A stretch of DNA of 64,000 nucleotides from Rosellinia necatrix (Eukaryota > Ascomycota > Sordariomycetes > Xylariales > Xylariaceae): assembly GCA_021209875.1 (NCBI GenBank), contig JAGYVD010000009.1:1240001-1304000 (forward strand), written 5' to 3'. Under the pieces are notes generated by a model, which ran no database searches, was not told the origin of the DNA, and saw nothing but the letters and a program-made list of their open reading frames with translations. The position numbers and the translations under genes are program-made. The first letter of the stretch is position 1, and every line of letters starts with the position of its first letter. Shown here one piece after another: positions 10,815-22,235 of this stretch.

Positions 10815-13405
10815 TGTCTGCACAGCTGCAACAGCCGTCTAATCTGACAGCGTCTGCCCAGGGCGCCCGCGTCCCAGATGCCTCGGAGCCCGATGCCCAT
10901 GCCTCTACCAACGGCGCAACCGTCCCGCCGCCCCTGGCGAACCGTGTTGCGCAAAGCTTGAGCCCGTACGTACGGGCGCGCTCGAACAGCCTGGTAGCTT
11001 GGCAGCTCTTGGACGACGAAGCTGTGAGCCGAGCCAAGTCGGAGAACAAACTCATATTTCTCAGCATAGGTTTCCTCGCATCACACCGTAAGCTATATAT
11101 CCTCGTCCTATATACTCCGTTCTCCTATACACCCCCGTTCTATAAACATAAACTTCATCCTATCCTACATACATCTATCCCACCGCCTTGAAACCCTACT
11201 GACCACGCCCCCCCAGACTGTCACCTCGCTCATCTTGAATCCTTCTCCGACCCTACTCTCGCCTCGCTCCTCAACGAACACTTCATTCCCATCGTCCTCG
11301 ACCGCGAAGAGAACCCCCACCACGACTACATATATATGAACTACAACGAGTCCCTCAATAGTGTTGGCGGTTGGCCGTTGAATGTTTTCCTCACACCCAA
11401 TCTCGAGCCCGTCTTTAGCGGCACGTACTGGGCACCGCCAGGCGCCACAAGCAGTCCTTCTGATATAAACCAACCAGAGGGTGGCAGGCCGCTGGATTGG
11501 CTTACCGTCGTCAGAAAGGTGCTAACCTCGTGGAAGGATGAGGAGCCGCGTGTCCGGGAAGAAGCTCAACAAAATTGTATCGACTTAGCACAGGTCGTGA
11601 GCGAAGGAATGATCGACCATCCCCCAGATGGCCAACAGACACGGCAAGATGTACCCGCCGTTGACTATACCCAAGACCCAGACGGCGAGCTTGACCTAGA
11701 ACAGATCGAGGAGGCTTATGCGCGAATCATTCGGACCTTCGACCGTCCGTTCGGTGGATTTGGCCACCAAGACAAGTTCCTCACGCCATCAAAGCTCTCA
11801 CTTATGCTCAGGGCCACTCACTTTCCGCCCGAGGTTCAGGATGTGGCCGGCCCTACAGACTGTACCTATATCAGCGATTCCGCCCTTCATACCTTACGCC
11901 ATATCGTTACCGGCGCTGTCCACGACCACATTGGCGGAGGTTTTCACCGTCACTCGGTTACCAGGGATTGGTCTTTACCGTCGTTTGAGAAGATGCTCTT
12001 GGACAACGCTCTCCTCCTCGGCTTATTTCTCGATGCGTGGCTTCTTTCACGCGGTAACCCCTTTGACGAATTCGCGCAAACGGTCAAAGAGGTAGCTGAC
12101 TACATCACAAGCGAGACTCTGATGTCCAGTGGGGGCGGTTTCTTTACTAGCGAAGCAGCTGACTCCCATAATAAACGAGGTGACACTGCCACGCGTAACG
12201 GCGCTTTTTACCTGTGGACAAGAAGAGAGTTTGACGCAGCGGTCGGCGATGAGAATGAAGCCGAGATTGCGGCGACCTATTGGGATGTTCAGACTGACGG
12301 GAACGTTGATCCGGTGCATGATCCCCTGGACGAGTTTCTAAATCAGAACGCCCTCCGAATCACCAAAACATATGCCGGGCTTGGTAGGCAACTAGGCATC
12401 CCAGACAGGGAGGCGACGCAGCGAATTGCATCTGCGAGAGAGAAGTTACGTATTTATCGCGAAAAGGAACGCGTTCGCCCGGTCGTTGACACGAAGATTG
12501 TGACGGCCTATAACGGTATGGCTATTGTGGCTCTGTCTCGAACCAGCGCCATTCTCCTCAATCAGGACCCTGAACGAGCCGCGAAATATTTGACGGCCGC
12601 CAAAAATGCAGCACAATTTATTAAAACAAAATTGTGGGATAGTGGCCGGAGGGTTCTCTACCGAGCGTATTGCGACGGCCGTCTCGCCACCAACGGGTTT
12701 GCAGAAGATTATGCCTACCTAATTGAAGGACTGCTAGAGCTTTATGAGGTTACAGCAGATGAATCATGGCTCAAATGGGCCGATGAATTGCAATCAGCGC
12801 AGATAGACCGGTTCTACGACGACGCACCGTCTTCAGCGACAGGCGCGAACGCTAAGTGCGGAGGCTTCTACTCAAGCACTCGTGATGCGCCACACACTAT
12901 CCTTCGCGTGAAAGAGGGCATAGACGGCTCACAGCCCTCCGTGAATTCGGTCTCTGTGTCCAACTTGTTTAGGTTAGGCGCATTACTCAACGACAATAAA
13001 TACACGTACTTGGCAAAGGCAAGCGTCAACGCTTTTAGCATTGAGATATTGGAGCATCCGAATCTCTTCCCAGGCTTACTGTGTGGTATCATCCCTTGGC
13101 GCCTGGGTGGCCGGCACTGGGTCTCTGTGAACGATGACGAAGTAGCCAAGTCGCTCTTTCATAAAGCACCTCGAGCTGCCCTGTCAACACTTCGCTATCA
13201 TGACCCACGGAATAGCGACTCGTGGCTCACGAGACGGGATCCCAGCCTAAGACTCGGGGAGGCCGGAATCTACATACAAGATAAGCAGAATCCTAACATG
13301 TATCGGAAAATCACGCCAAACGATACACTATGGACCCGCAACCTAACTGTGGCCTCTGAGGCGATTGGCACCATGAGTCCACCGTGGCCGCCTCAGCACA
13401 TGTAG
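10811..13405 (+). CDS. SPATA20/YyaL-type protein (DUF255 thioredoxin-like + six-hairpin domain)
   Basis: Exons 10811-11087 and 11217-13405 give 821 residues. The N-terminal half (about residues 45-200) is the DUF255 thioredoxin-like domain: [31 protein letters not shown], then the active-site helix, [16 protein letters not shown], and [22 protein letters not shown]. The rest is the (alpha/alpha)6 glycosidase-like domain: [76 protein letters not shown]. Bacterial and animal relatives carry C-H-W-C; here the site reads Ser91-His-His-Cys94, so the first cysteine is lost, and the intron splits the codon of His93. The usual R-P-D that follows is N-P-H. Biochemical function of the family is not established. 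Start chosen at the first of two adjacent ATGs. Confidence 0.9.
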
Positions 13406-14687
13406 TGCCCAGGTACTGAGAGTGTCGTCATGTGTGGCTGGCTACATATGCTATTTATACAACCAAAGAAACGCGCCTTGTTCTTCCCTAGTCGGCTTCT
13501 CTCTATTGTCTTGTCTTAGGTGGTTTAATACTTGCAAGGATAGAATGCTTTTCTGGGTGGTTCTGCATACAAAACAACAGACGATTGCATTAATCATGGG
13601 CATAGATAAGCGAGCATGGGGCAACCTGCATTGGATTTCGGGCAATAACGATGTTGGGGGAAGGCTGGAGAATTAATTGATTTGAAAGAAAGTCCACCAT
13701 GACCCACGAGCACCGTCGAGGGGGAAAGCCTATTACCAAGCCTTTTTAATACAGGAGAATTCTCATTTCAATATTTGAACCAAATACCCCTTTCTTTAAC
13801 ACCACCAGTTATGAACCAATTAAATCACGAGTACAACCGACAGCGGCACGTGAAATCATTGGACGTAACTGTTGAATCGTAACATTGACTTGAATTTCGT
13901 GTTCCTATCGTGTATCATGATAAATTAATTATGAATAGGAGACCTATGTCTACGGCTTCATAGAGAGCCCAAGTAACTTCGTTTCATGCTCGGGGAGCAA
14001 CTATAGGCTATTGTCACAGAACACATATCACACGGATAACGCTACCATAGGATACCATTACCCACCATAAATGATTTCAATTTTGGCTAAGTTCATATGT
14101 GGCACATATCTTAGTTAAACCCACAATAACCTAAATAGATAAGATGAAATTGGTACAAGCGCAGCTTCCGACTGTGGCAAATTGTTTCCAAAGCTTTACC
14201 GTATCGAGCCTCGTTAAACCCCCGTTATCTAGTGTTGTCCGGCTGCTAGCTCCTAATGACTGAACTTGGAGTTCAAGTTCAAGCGACCACGAAGCCTGGG
14301 CAGAGATTAGAAAGGAGGGAAGGAAGAACGATATTAGGCAGAGCGGAGAATGAGAAATGGAGAGTCGCAAGTCAAGTAACGTCTCCGATAGGGTTTGGAA
14401 ATTTCCTCCGGGGGGTTTTTTTTTCTTTTTCCTATTTTTCTGTTCTCCTTTCTTCTTCTTTTTTCCCCCTCAACGAGGTGTTTGTTTGCATACTAAATGA
14501 ACGAAGAACCAGGATGAGGTATGTGTACGATAGGTTCAAAAGAATGACAAATGATTGTTGGTAATGTCCTACTCATGGATACGGGGAGAACACACTCTCG
14601 GAAGAAGAAGAAGAAGGGAGAAGGAGGAGGTAAAAGTAGTAATAGAAATAAAAAAAAAAAGGGGGGAGGGAAGGGGGTACGGGGTCA
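13406..14687. other. intergenic (convergent genes)
   Basis: No gene supported. This is the 3' flank of the SPATA20-like gene and of the minus-strand mucin-like gene. It includes AT-rich sequence (13740-14150), a pyrimidine tract at about 14408-14475 and a purine tract at about 14594-14690 (GAA/GGA/poly-A/poly-G). Confidence 0.5.
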
Positions 14688-14690
14688 TCA
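14594..14690. repeat. purine-rich low-complexity tract
   Basis: GAAGAAGAAG, GGAGGAGG, a run of about 11 A and runs of G follow one another with almost no pyrimidines on the plus strand. It lies just past the stop codon of the mucin-like gene. Confidence 0.6.
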
Positions 14691-16245
14691 ACCGCGCAAG
14701 CTCGTAGCAAACGTTGTAGTCGCGGGTGACGACAGCGTCGACGAAGACGACGACGACGGGTACGGGGACGTGGTCGGCGGCAAGGTCGGCGAGGGCGACG
14801 ACGATGACGCCGGGTAGATGACGACCTGGTCGAGCCAGACGGTGTTCCCGCGGGCGGGGCCGAGCTCGAAGGCGAAGGCGAGCTGCAGCAGGCGGTCGGG
14901 CGTGGTGTAATCCACCGTGACGCGAGTCCAGTTACCGCCGATCGGGGCGGCCGGGCCGGGCCGGTCGGAGCCCTCGAGATCGCCGCCCGGCCCGTACCGC
15001 ATGGCCGGGGCGGCGACGAGCGGCGGGCCGCCGTTGGCGGACAGCGCCAGGCGCGCGGCGTCGCGCCCCGCGAACCGCACCCAGAACGAGATGGCCAGCG
15101 GCTGCAGCGGCCGGCTGAAGACGAGGTCCGACCGCAGCCGCAGGTTCGCCCGCAGGTCCCGCGTCTGCGCGTTGGTCGACATCCGCACCTCGTACGCCGT
15201 CGCGCTGCCGTTCGCGCCGCCGCCGGGGGCCGTCAGCGCGTACGACGTGCTGAAGAGGTCCACCAGGTCGATGCTCCAGGGGGATAGCCCGCGCTCGAAG
15301 TCCCCGTTCTCGAGGAGGTTACCGTCTGTTGGCGCGGGGGTTTGGGTGGTGGTGGTGCTGGGTGTTATGGTTGTCGTGGTCGTGTTGGGGGTGGTTGTCG
15401 TGGTGCCGGGGATTGTGGTGGTAGTGTCGGAGGTTGTTGTAGTTGTTGTACTTGGGGTCGTTGTAGTATTCGACGTCGTGGTAGTATCAAAGGTTGTCGT
15501 AGTCGTGGTATCAGAGGTCGTGGTGGTCGTGGTGCTGGGAGTCGTTGTAGTGTCAGAGGTCGTGCTGTCAGAGGTCGTAGTGTCAGAGGTCGTGGTGGTA
15601 TCAGAGGTCGTGGTGGTGTCAGGAGCTGTGGTGGTGCTAGGTGTTGTTGTGATCTCAGATGTTGTGGTCGTAGGGATCGTCGTAGTGCCAGAAGCCGTCG
15701 TAGAACTTGTGGTTGTCAAGGGGCGCTGCCTAGTATGACGGTGACGCCCACCACGAGAGCGCCCTGGCCAGCCCCCGCGGTGCCTACCGGCGGCTGAGAC
15801 TTCCAAATCAGACGGATCCGACTCCGAAGAGAGGGAGGATGGAATAGTGTAGTCCGGCACGGGATCGACCGCGGCGGATGGGCAGTCCACGGGGCACCCG
15901 CAGGCCGCGATATAAAGCGACTTGTCGGTGCCACATGCTGCCGTGGCATGTGCCGGAAGGTTGGTGGCATCATCATACACTTCCACGGCCAAGCAGTACT
16001 CGACGGCCTCCGCGAAGGCGGCAGAGTCGTCACATGGGAACAAAGCGTTGCGACAACTAGAAGAAGAGACGATGAAATATTAGTTATGGCTAGAATACAG
16101 AAGTGACGATAGCCAGGGCGGCCACATCTGTCTTGGAAACATACCCTGCGTTGACTCCGTCACATTGCGCTCTCAAGCCGCTGACTAAAACTAAGAGCGA
16201 GAGCAGGCCCCAGATCTTAAGTCCGGGTGATAGTAGGCCAAGCAT
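14688..16245 (-). CDS. secreted mucin-like protein with carbohydrate-binding-like domain
   Basis: Exons 16145-16245 and 14688-16056 (88-nt intron, phase 2) give 489 residues. The first exon supplies the ATG and a signal peptide (IWGLLSLLVLVSGLRAQ). Residues 28-92 hold eight cysteines. A Thr-rich stalk of about 110 residues follows (about 145-260), made of variants of TTTxSDTTT and TTTTPST. After it comes a block starting NLLENGDFERGLSPWSI and containing ISFWVRFAG and NTVWLDQVVIYP, the pattern of CBM4/9-like beta-sandwich domains that are widespread in fungal secreted proteins. The tail is Ser/Pro/Thr-rich and has no hydrophobic GPI end. Expected to be a heavily O-glycosylated wall or extracellular protein; the ligand is unknown. 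The C-terminal half is much richer in GC than the flanks. Confidence is high for the gene and moderate for the domain name. Confidence 0.8.
15345..15720 (-). repeat. in-gene Thr/Ser-coding repeat
   Basis: On the minus strand this is an imperfect array of ACNAC-type codons, with 15-30 nt higher-order units coding TTTSDTTT, TTTPSTTT and similar. On the plus strand the same DNA reads as a long Val-rich open frame, which I take as a shadow. Such arrays often vary in length between strains. Confidence 0.8.
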
Positions 16246-18138
16246 GATCGTAGCTGGCGTGGTTGGACGGCAGCTTGAAGAGTAAAGATGCGGGAAAACG
16301 AGGTATATGCTTGATATAGACGAGTCGGATAAATGAGCGATGAGCTCTTTCGAATATGAACTAACGGCAACGACTTCATTGAGATATGGAAGAGAATCAG
16401 CCTGCTCTCTTGATATTTATAATCGATTCCTCTGCTGATCAACATGAGTTTCTTCCTTACTCTATACCCTGTTGACCAAGAAGTAACCCAGCCAAGCTGA
16501 GATACAACCCATTACGCGCATGTCTGAGGCGAATATTTCGTGATGTAACACGAACAGGGTAAAAGGTGGTGGATGCCCTCATTTCCACCAGGGGGAGGTT
16601 GACGGTTTGAACGCGGCATAGGTCTCAGAAGGCGGCCGTTCCTGCCCCTAGCCCTCGGTCAGGCTAAATTACTTGGGACGGGAGGACAGATACTGGATAC
16701 GGGTCTCTATTGCGAGAGAGAAAGACAAGGTGATGTAGAAGGGGAAGGAAAAGGCGTTGTTTTCTTTGAGACTTAGACACGCAGTTGCGTGACCGTTTTG
16801 TGTCAGATTCCTGTGCCATCAGGCCATATAACACACACCTACCCACAATCCTTTTCTTTTAAGCTTACAGTTCCAAGACTGATAATCCGTGTAAGACTTT
16901 TCTTAAATCAAGGAAAGGCAGATTAGACTGACAGCTACACTCCACTTTGTCCTCTCACCCCCCCAACCCCTTTTTCTTTCACGTGCTAGTCCGTAGCATC
17001 CGAACACAATAGCATACTGTACGAAGGCGTCTGTGAGGTAAATCAAGAGAAAACTCGCTACCTAGAGGCGAACTATCGTTTCGGGAGGTCGAGAGAGGAA
17101 GGAAGAAAATGTAATTTGCCTCTTGGTATCTGCCAACCGCTGCTTTCGCTTTTAAGCCTCCATCGTCGGAAGAAATCTGCGTACCGGCAAGAGCCCACAA
17201 GCGGTGTTTATGACACTTCAGCGATGAGGAGACATCATTGGCACGCTACATATCACCCAGGCCATCAATTCGCCACCATCCTCCATCTGGCGGAAGGCTT
17301 GGGAGCCGAGGGATATCCAAGTGAGGAAGGACGACTGAGAGGATCCCTCCTCAGGTCTGAGAAAGGGTGTCTGCTGTCTGGCCCGGATAGGCAAGTAGAG
17401 ACGGGGTCGTCCCGCGGACTTGGATTTCTCCTTTGGAGAGCAATCTCGTCTTCTGGAAATCACGACGTTGTGTATACGGGATCTCGATCTCTGGTTGAGC
17501 GGGGGATGGGGGGAGTGAGGATGATGTTGATGTGCCTCCTTCCGGATTCGGGTTGACTGATTTGGCTTGCTTGCTTGCTTACACGGCTGGTGATGTTCGA
17601 ACGGGTTGAATCTACCTATAACCACGTTAGACTGGCAGACTAATTCGTTAGAGCAATTTCCGCCATACCGTATGTCTTTGGCGTTTCTGGGTGATAGCCA
17701 GTTGCCGAGCACATAAATACGTCAGAAGAAGCCGTCTTATCGAGACCCATAGCTGTGAGACTAAGAGATGCGAGAATTGGTCGGGCGGTGTAGCACTTGA
17801 GCCTGTAATGGCGTTACAACGAGGTAGGCACATCGCCAGTTGCGTCACGGCTCGCATTCCCCTTAGATATTCTACCGAGTACTCTGAGGTGGGTGAGCAT
17901 GGGTTCACCCTAATACTAGCTGCGAACGCAAGATACAATAAATAGCATGTCGTTCGCATTACATGTAGGCATCTTGCTTCCCGAATGGGCGTGGGCGTAC
18001 GAACCTAGGTATTTAAACGGGTATTGTGAGCATTCTTTACACATATCGTATCAGACCATCATTACTTCGTGTAGCTCTCCCTACGCCACCCCCTTTTTAT
18101 TTTATTTAACCAACCGCTTTTGTTTTCGTACGATTCCA
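16246..18138. other. intergenic
   Basis: No gene I can support. It would contain the promoter of the mucin-like gene (from 16246 upward) and the 3' flank of the ankyrin-CorA gene. Open frames such as 17116-17556 (plus) and 17218-17712 (minus) overlap each other and show no domain, signal peptide or splice-supported extension. Confidence 0.45.
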
Positions 18139-21100
18139 TCATCGAAACCGCCCACTCTCCAGATCCTGCGACGCGACGGCGCCGCACTCGAAGCTCGGCC
18201 GGATCGCCGCCCACGTGACGTTATTGCCATTATTGCCGCTGCCCAGGCTCGGCCGTCTGCGGCGCGCGGCGGTCGGGGAGACGGGGGGCGATAGGCGTCC
18301 GGCGCGGCCGCGGTATTCTTCGTTGCTGCGCTCGCGGCTATGGTAGCTGGGTCGCATCCACGCCGCCTTGGCGCTGCCGCCTCCACCACCCTGATGAATA
18401 TCCCAGTCCTCTGGGCGGCTGGGCGGTGGCTGGTAGTAGTCCTCGCGGCGAGACGACAGGGACGGCTTGCGGAGCTCGAATTTCTCGCGCCGCGTGGCCG
18501 GCAGGCCCTGGTCGGGACGCGCGTCGTCATCGTCATTGTCATCGTCGTCGCGCCGGCGTCCGAGGCCGAAGGTCCCCCGAGCCTGCGAGAAGAGGTTGAT
18601 GGCGCCGTCGGAGATGTCGCGGACGGTGAAGGCGAGGGCGACGAGCGGAATGCTGATGGCGAAGCCGATGCCGAACAGGTACCGGCTAACGTACGGGATC
18701 GTCAGTTCAATCCCGTCCCCCCACTCGACGAAGTTGATGGCGAAGAAGGACGCGATGAACGACAGCGGCAGGAACACGATCGTCACGATAGTGAACACCA
18801 TGATCGTCTGCCCCTGCTTGGCCGCGATGACCGCGTGGTCGCCCGCGAACCTCGCCTCGAGCGCGTTGCTGTGCTTCTGCTTCAGGTCGAGGAGGTCCGT
18901 GAGGCTGTCGTACAGCGACATCGCCTGCTTGTCCATGCGGCTGACGTCCTTCTGCTTCGAGTCCAGCGCACGTCTTTGCTCGCCCGCGCGCCGCCGTATC
19001 TCCGACACTACGGTATCGGTCGTGCGGCGCGAGCCCTCGCCCCGCAACTCTTCGGTCACGAATCCCTCCAGGTTAATGACGGTGTCTACCTGTGCTGCGA
19101 GGATTCCCATTATGATGTTTAGTTCATCACGGATATCCTTGATCTCGGCGAGCAGAGAAGTCTCGACTCCGATGTCGAGTAGTGCATCAGGGAATCGGTC
19201 GGCGCTATCTCTGTCCGTGGACTTGTCGTCCGTATCACGAGATCTAATCGTTGATCGACTTCTGCGACGCCGCCGGTGTCGCTGTAACCACCGGGCCGAT
19301 TGTGCTGATGCACGATTGAAACGACTGAAGAGACGGCTTTCGCGATCCGTGACCACTCCTATCGAGCTTTCGAACATATCCAGAAATTGGTAGTCCTGGT
19401 TGTCAAGTCGGCTGTGATCAAACATGCCTGCACACCGACTCGCAATGAGCATGGCGAGATCATAGACAGATTGGATTGGTGGCCTGGTTTTCGCATTCGT
19501 CTCCTCAATGATGCCATCTAAAACATTCAATGGATCGTTCTTGGGCTGGCCCCAACGCTGTGGAAAACACGTAATGACAAGATCTAAGAAGCGTGAGTTT
19601 GTGGTATTACAAGTTAGTGTTAGGGCTGGAAGAACCATACCTTTTCCGAGAACCCAGAGCCATAGCTGGTCGACCATAAACACTTTCTTCTCAATTTCAT
19701 GCCTCTTGCAAAAACGATACACGACTCTGAGGATTTCGAGTTAGTAGTTAGTATGAATGATTCACTCCGACCTAATACCAAAGGTTTACTTGGGAAATTG
19801 GCCAGAGACTGCGAAAGCAGAAATAAGAGACTCTAATACTTACTGGTCTATATCTCGATCCGAAGTATCGATGCCGTGATAGAAAAACTGATCGAGTGTT
19901 CTCCGCGGGTGCAGTGGGGGAGTACCGTTTAAATAGGCCTCGATAAGTAGAGAATCTCTAGTGGGAGCGCCAATTAGTTGTCTCCTATCCCGCACGCGTC
20001 TGATAGTCTCGCTCATTTGGTGACGCTTTGCATCCGTTTCGAAATGAAGGAAAGGCATCTGCATCATATTAGTAGGTTCCCCCAGTGGCCAAGCGTGCAT
20101 CTTACAAAAAGCACAATTTTCCCATGTGAAGCGGCATGGCGTGGCGTATCCCAGGGAAGTGACAACGATAGCTTCCCGCTGGCACCGCTCGTGGCACTAT
20201 CTTGCCTCTGGGGGGGGTTACCGGGGGGGCCCTTGGCCCGCTTAGCTTTCTTAGGATGTCGTTCAGCAATCTGTTCGGCTTTACTCTTCTTCTTCGTCTC
20301 GGTTTTTGGCGTGGATTTATCTTGAACATCTGATGCATTCCGAGATACGGAGGCGTCGTCCTCTTGGGACGATTTCGTACTAAGCTCTAATGGGTCTTCG
20401 GATAGGACGGTCAATACTTTCTCCTCCTTCTTCTCTGGCGCATCTCGCCGTGGTGATGGTATACGGTGGCAAAAAGTTCGCATGAAATGCGCATGGGCGA
20501 ATGGTCCCTGTCGCATTTGATGTCAATAATCATCGGCTTCGGAGCGATCCGTTAGGTGTTTTGGACGTATAGAAGGCCATGAAGTAAGAGTTGGGGTCTA
20601 CATATCAGGAGTCTCCGCACTTCCTCTAATCGAAATGGAAAGATGACGCGGGGGATCACACACCCTATGCTCTTGGTCAAAACACTTTTCCAACGCCTTG
20701 AAGGACTCGATATCCCGGTGTCCGGCTTCTATGAAGGACTTGGCTAGTAGGGTCTAACAATAAGTAAGCACGCACGATTTTTCACAGGAGGGAAACAATG
20801 GTCCCAAGTACCTCAACCCATGCAATCTATATGACTTGATGTTAGCCGATGTCTGGGTTGGGCATGACGAAGGAATGACGGTATACATTATTGGCAGGGA
20901 GATGAATCCATCTAAAGTCAGGCTGGTAGTGGAGGTTTTTAGTCAATGTCGAGACTCGCGGCTTATTAAGTTCATTATTCCAGCCGTACAACAGATCGTA
21001 GACGGTGTGCTTAGATACAAGCTGTTTCTTCTCGAACTGCCCGAAGTCCACAACCGTCGCCTCGAATTCCCTGCAGGCTCTTTCCTCCAGCTCGGATAAC

Positions 21101-22235
21101 CTATTCGCAGTTTGTGCGGGCGATAGCAAGTGAACTATCTCGCCATGGTGCTTCTCGGCTGCACATAGCATAGGTGTTCGGTCGAAGCCGTCCTTCACGG
21201 CCGTATTTACGTCGGGTCGTGTCAGGAGGAGCTTGACGATCTCTCCAAAGCCATTGTACGCGGCCCAGCTGCCCGATCATTATCAGCTACGCAATGAAAT
21301 GAAGGGGTATAAGGAGGTAAAGATGGGCTGGAGTATACGTACTGCAAGGGCGTCATCCCGTTCGATAATTCGGCATTCACTCTCGCCTTGGTGTCGAGCA
21401 ATAAAGCGACAGTAGAGAGGTGTCCGCTCTGCACGGCGTTATGAAGCGGCGTCCAGCCTCCATCGCTCGTGGCCTCGGGATTAGCGCCGTGGCTGAGCAG
21501 CAGCCTGACCATGTCGTCGCGGTGCTCTTCATCGCTGCTCTCGACCGACAGATGCAGCGCCGTGCGCCCACGGTTGTTCACCGCGTCCACGTCGGCCTTG
21601 TTCTCGAGCAGATATGTGGTCAGCTCGATATTGTTGTTGGTGGCGGCCCACAGGAGCGGCGACCGGCCGATGTTGTCGCGCACCTCGGTGTCGGCGCCGT
21701 GTTGCTGTAGCAGGCGCAGGGTCTCCGTGGTCCATTTTGCCTTGGCCTTCTTCTCGGAGGCGAGGTAGAGGAGCGGGGACCTGCCCTCCTTGTCCCGGGC
21801 GTTCACGTCGGCGCGGGCGTTGGCCAACCTCTCGACGACCCTGTTGTGGCCCTTGATGGCGGCAACGAACAGGGCGGTCTGTCCCAGGCGGTTACGGGCG
21901 TTTGGATCGGCGTGATGGCTGAGCAGCTCCTCCACGACGGCGACATTCCCGGCCTCGGCGGCCTTTACCAGAGCAGGGGGCTCCGTGTCTCGCTTGGGGT
22001 TCACGTCGGCGCCGTGGCTGATGAGGAGGCGCACGACGGAGAGTTTGCCGCGGGCAGCAACCTTCTGCAGCGCTTGACGCAGCGCATCGAGGTCGGCAGA
22101 CGAGGTCCAGGGGGGGTCTTCGGCAAGGATGTCTCGCACGCGAGCCTCGTTGGCCTGAGCAGAGGCGGCGATTATGCGTAGATGGCGTTGGTCGGGTTGG
22201 CTGCTCGCAATGCTGGTCCGCGGCGAAGCCATCAT
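18139..22235 (-). CDS. ankyrin-repeat CorA-like membrane protein
   Basis: Eight exons: 21343-22235, 20887-21268, 20812-20826, 20664-20753, 20106-20507, 19844-20058, 19641-19726, 18139-19583; 1175 residues. Residues about 20-345 carry some eight ankyrin repeats (GADVNPKRDTEPPALVKAAE, GRTALHLSVES, GGWTPLHNAVQSGH, MTPLHWAAYNGFGEIVKLL). Next come the linker typical of the fungal ankyrin/CorA family (WIHLPANN, IAWVETLLAKSFIEAG, MPFLHFETDAKRHQM, TLDQFFYHGID, VFMVDQLWLWVLGK), a helical CorA-type region with coiled coil (about 835-945) and two membrane helices near 955-975 and 997-1013. The Gly-Met-Asn selectivity signature expected after helix 1 reads Ala-Ile-Asn, so Mg2+ transport cannot be assumed. 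The C-terminal 160 residues are charged and disordered. Exon 3 is only 15 nt; both its splice joins are phase 0 and rebuild the conserved NN-IAWVE-TLL block. Confidence 0.88.

Noticed and set aside
14917..15738. Plus-strand open frame with long Val-rich segment
   Set aside because: It is the complement of the Thr-rich stalk of the minus-strand mucin-like gene; Thr codons of the ACN type read as Val in the opposite strand.
18340..19393. Long plus-strand open frames of 260 and 308 residues
   Set aside because: They lie opposite the CorA domain of the ankyrin-CorA gene, whose motifs and splice structure are clear; these are antisense shadows of GC-rich coding DNA.
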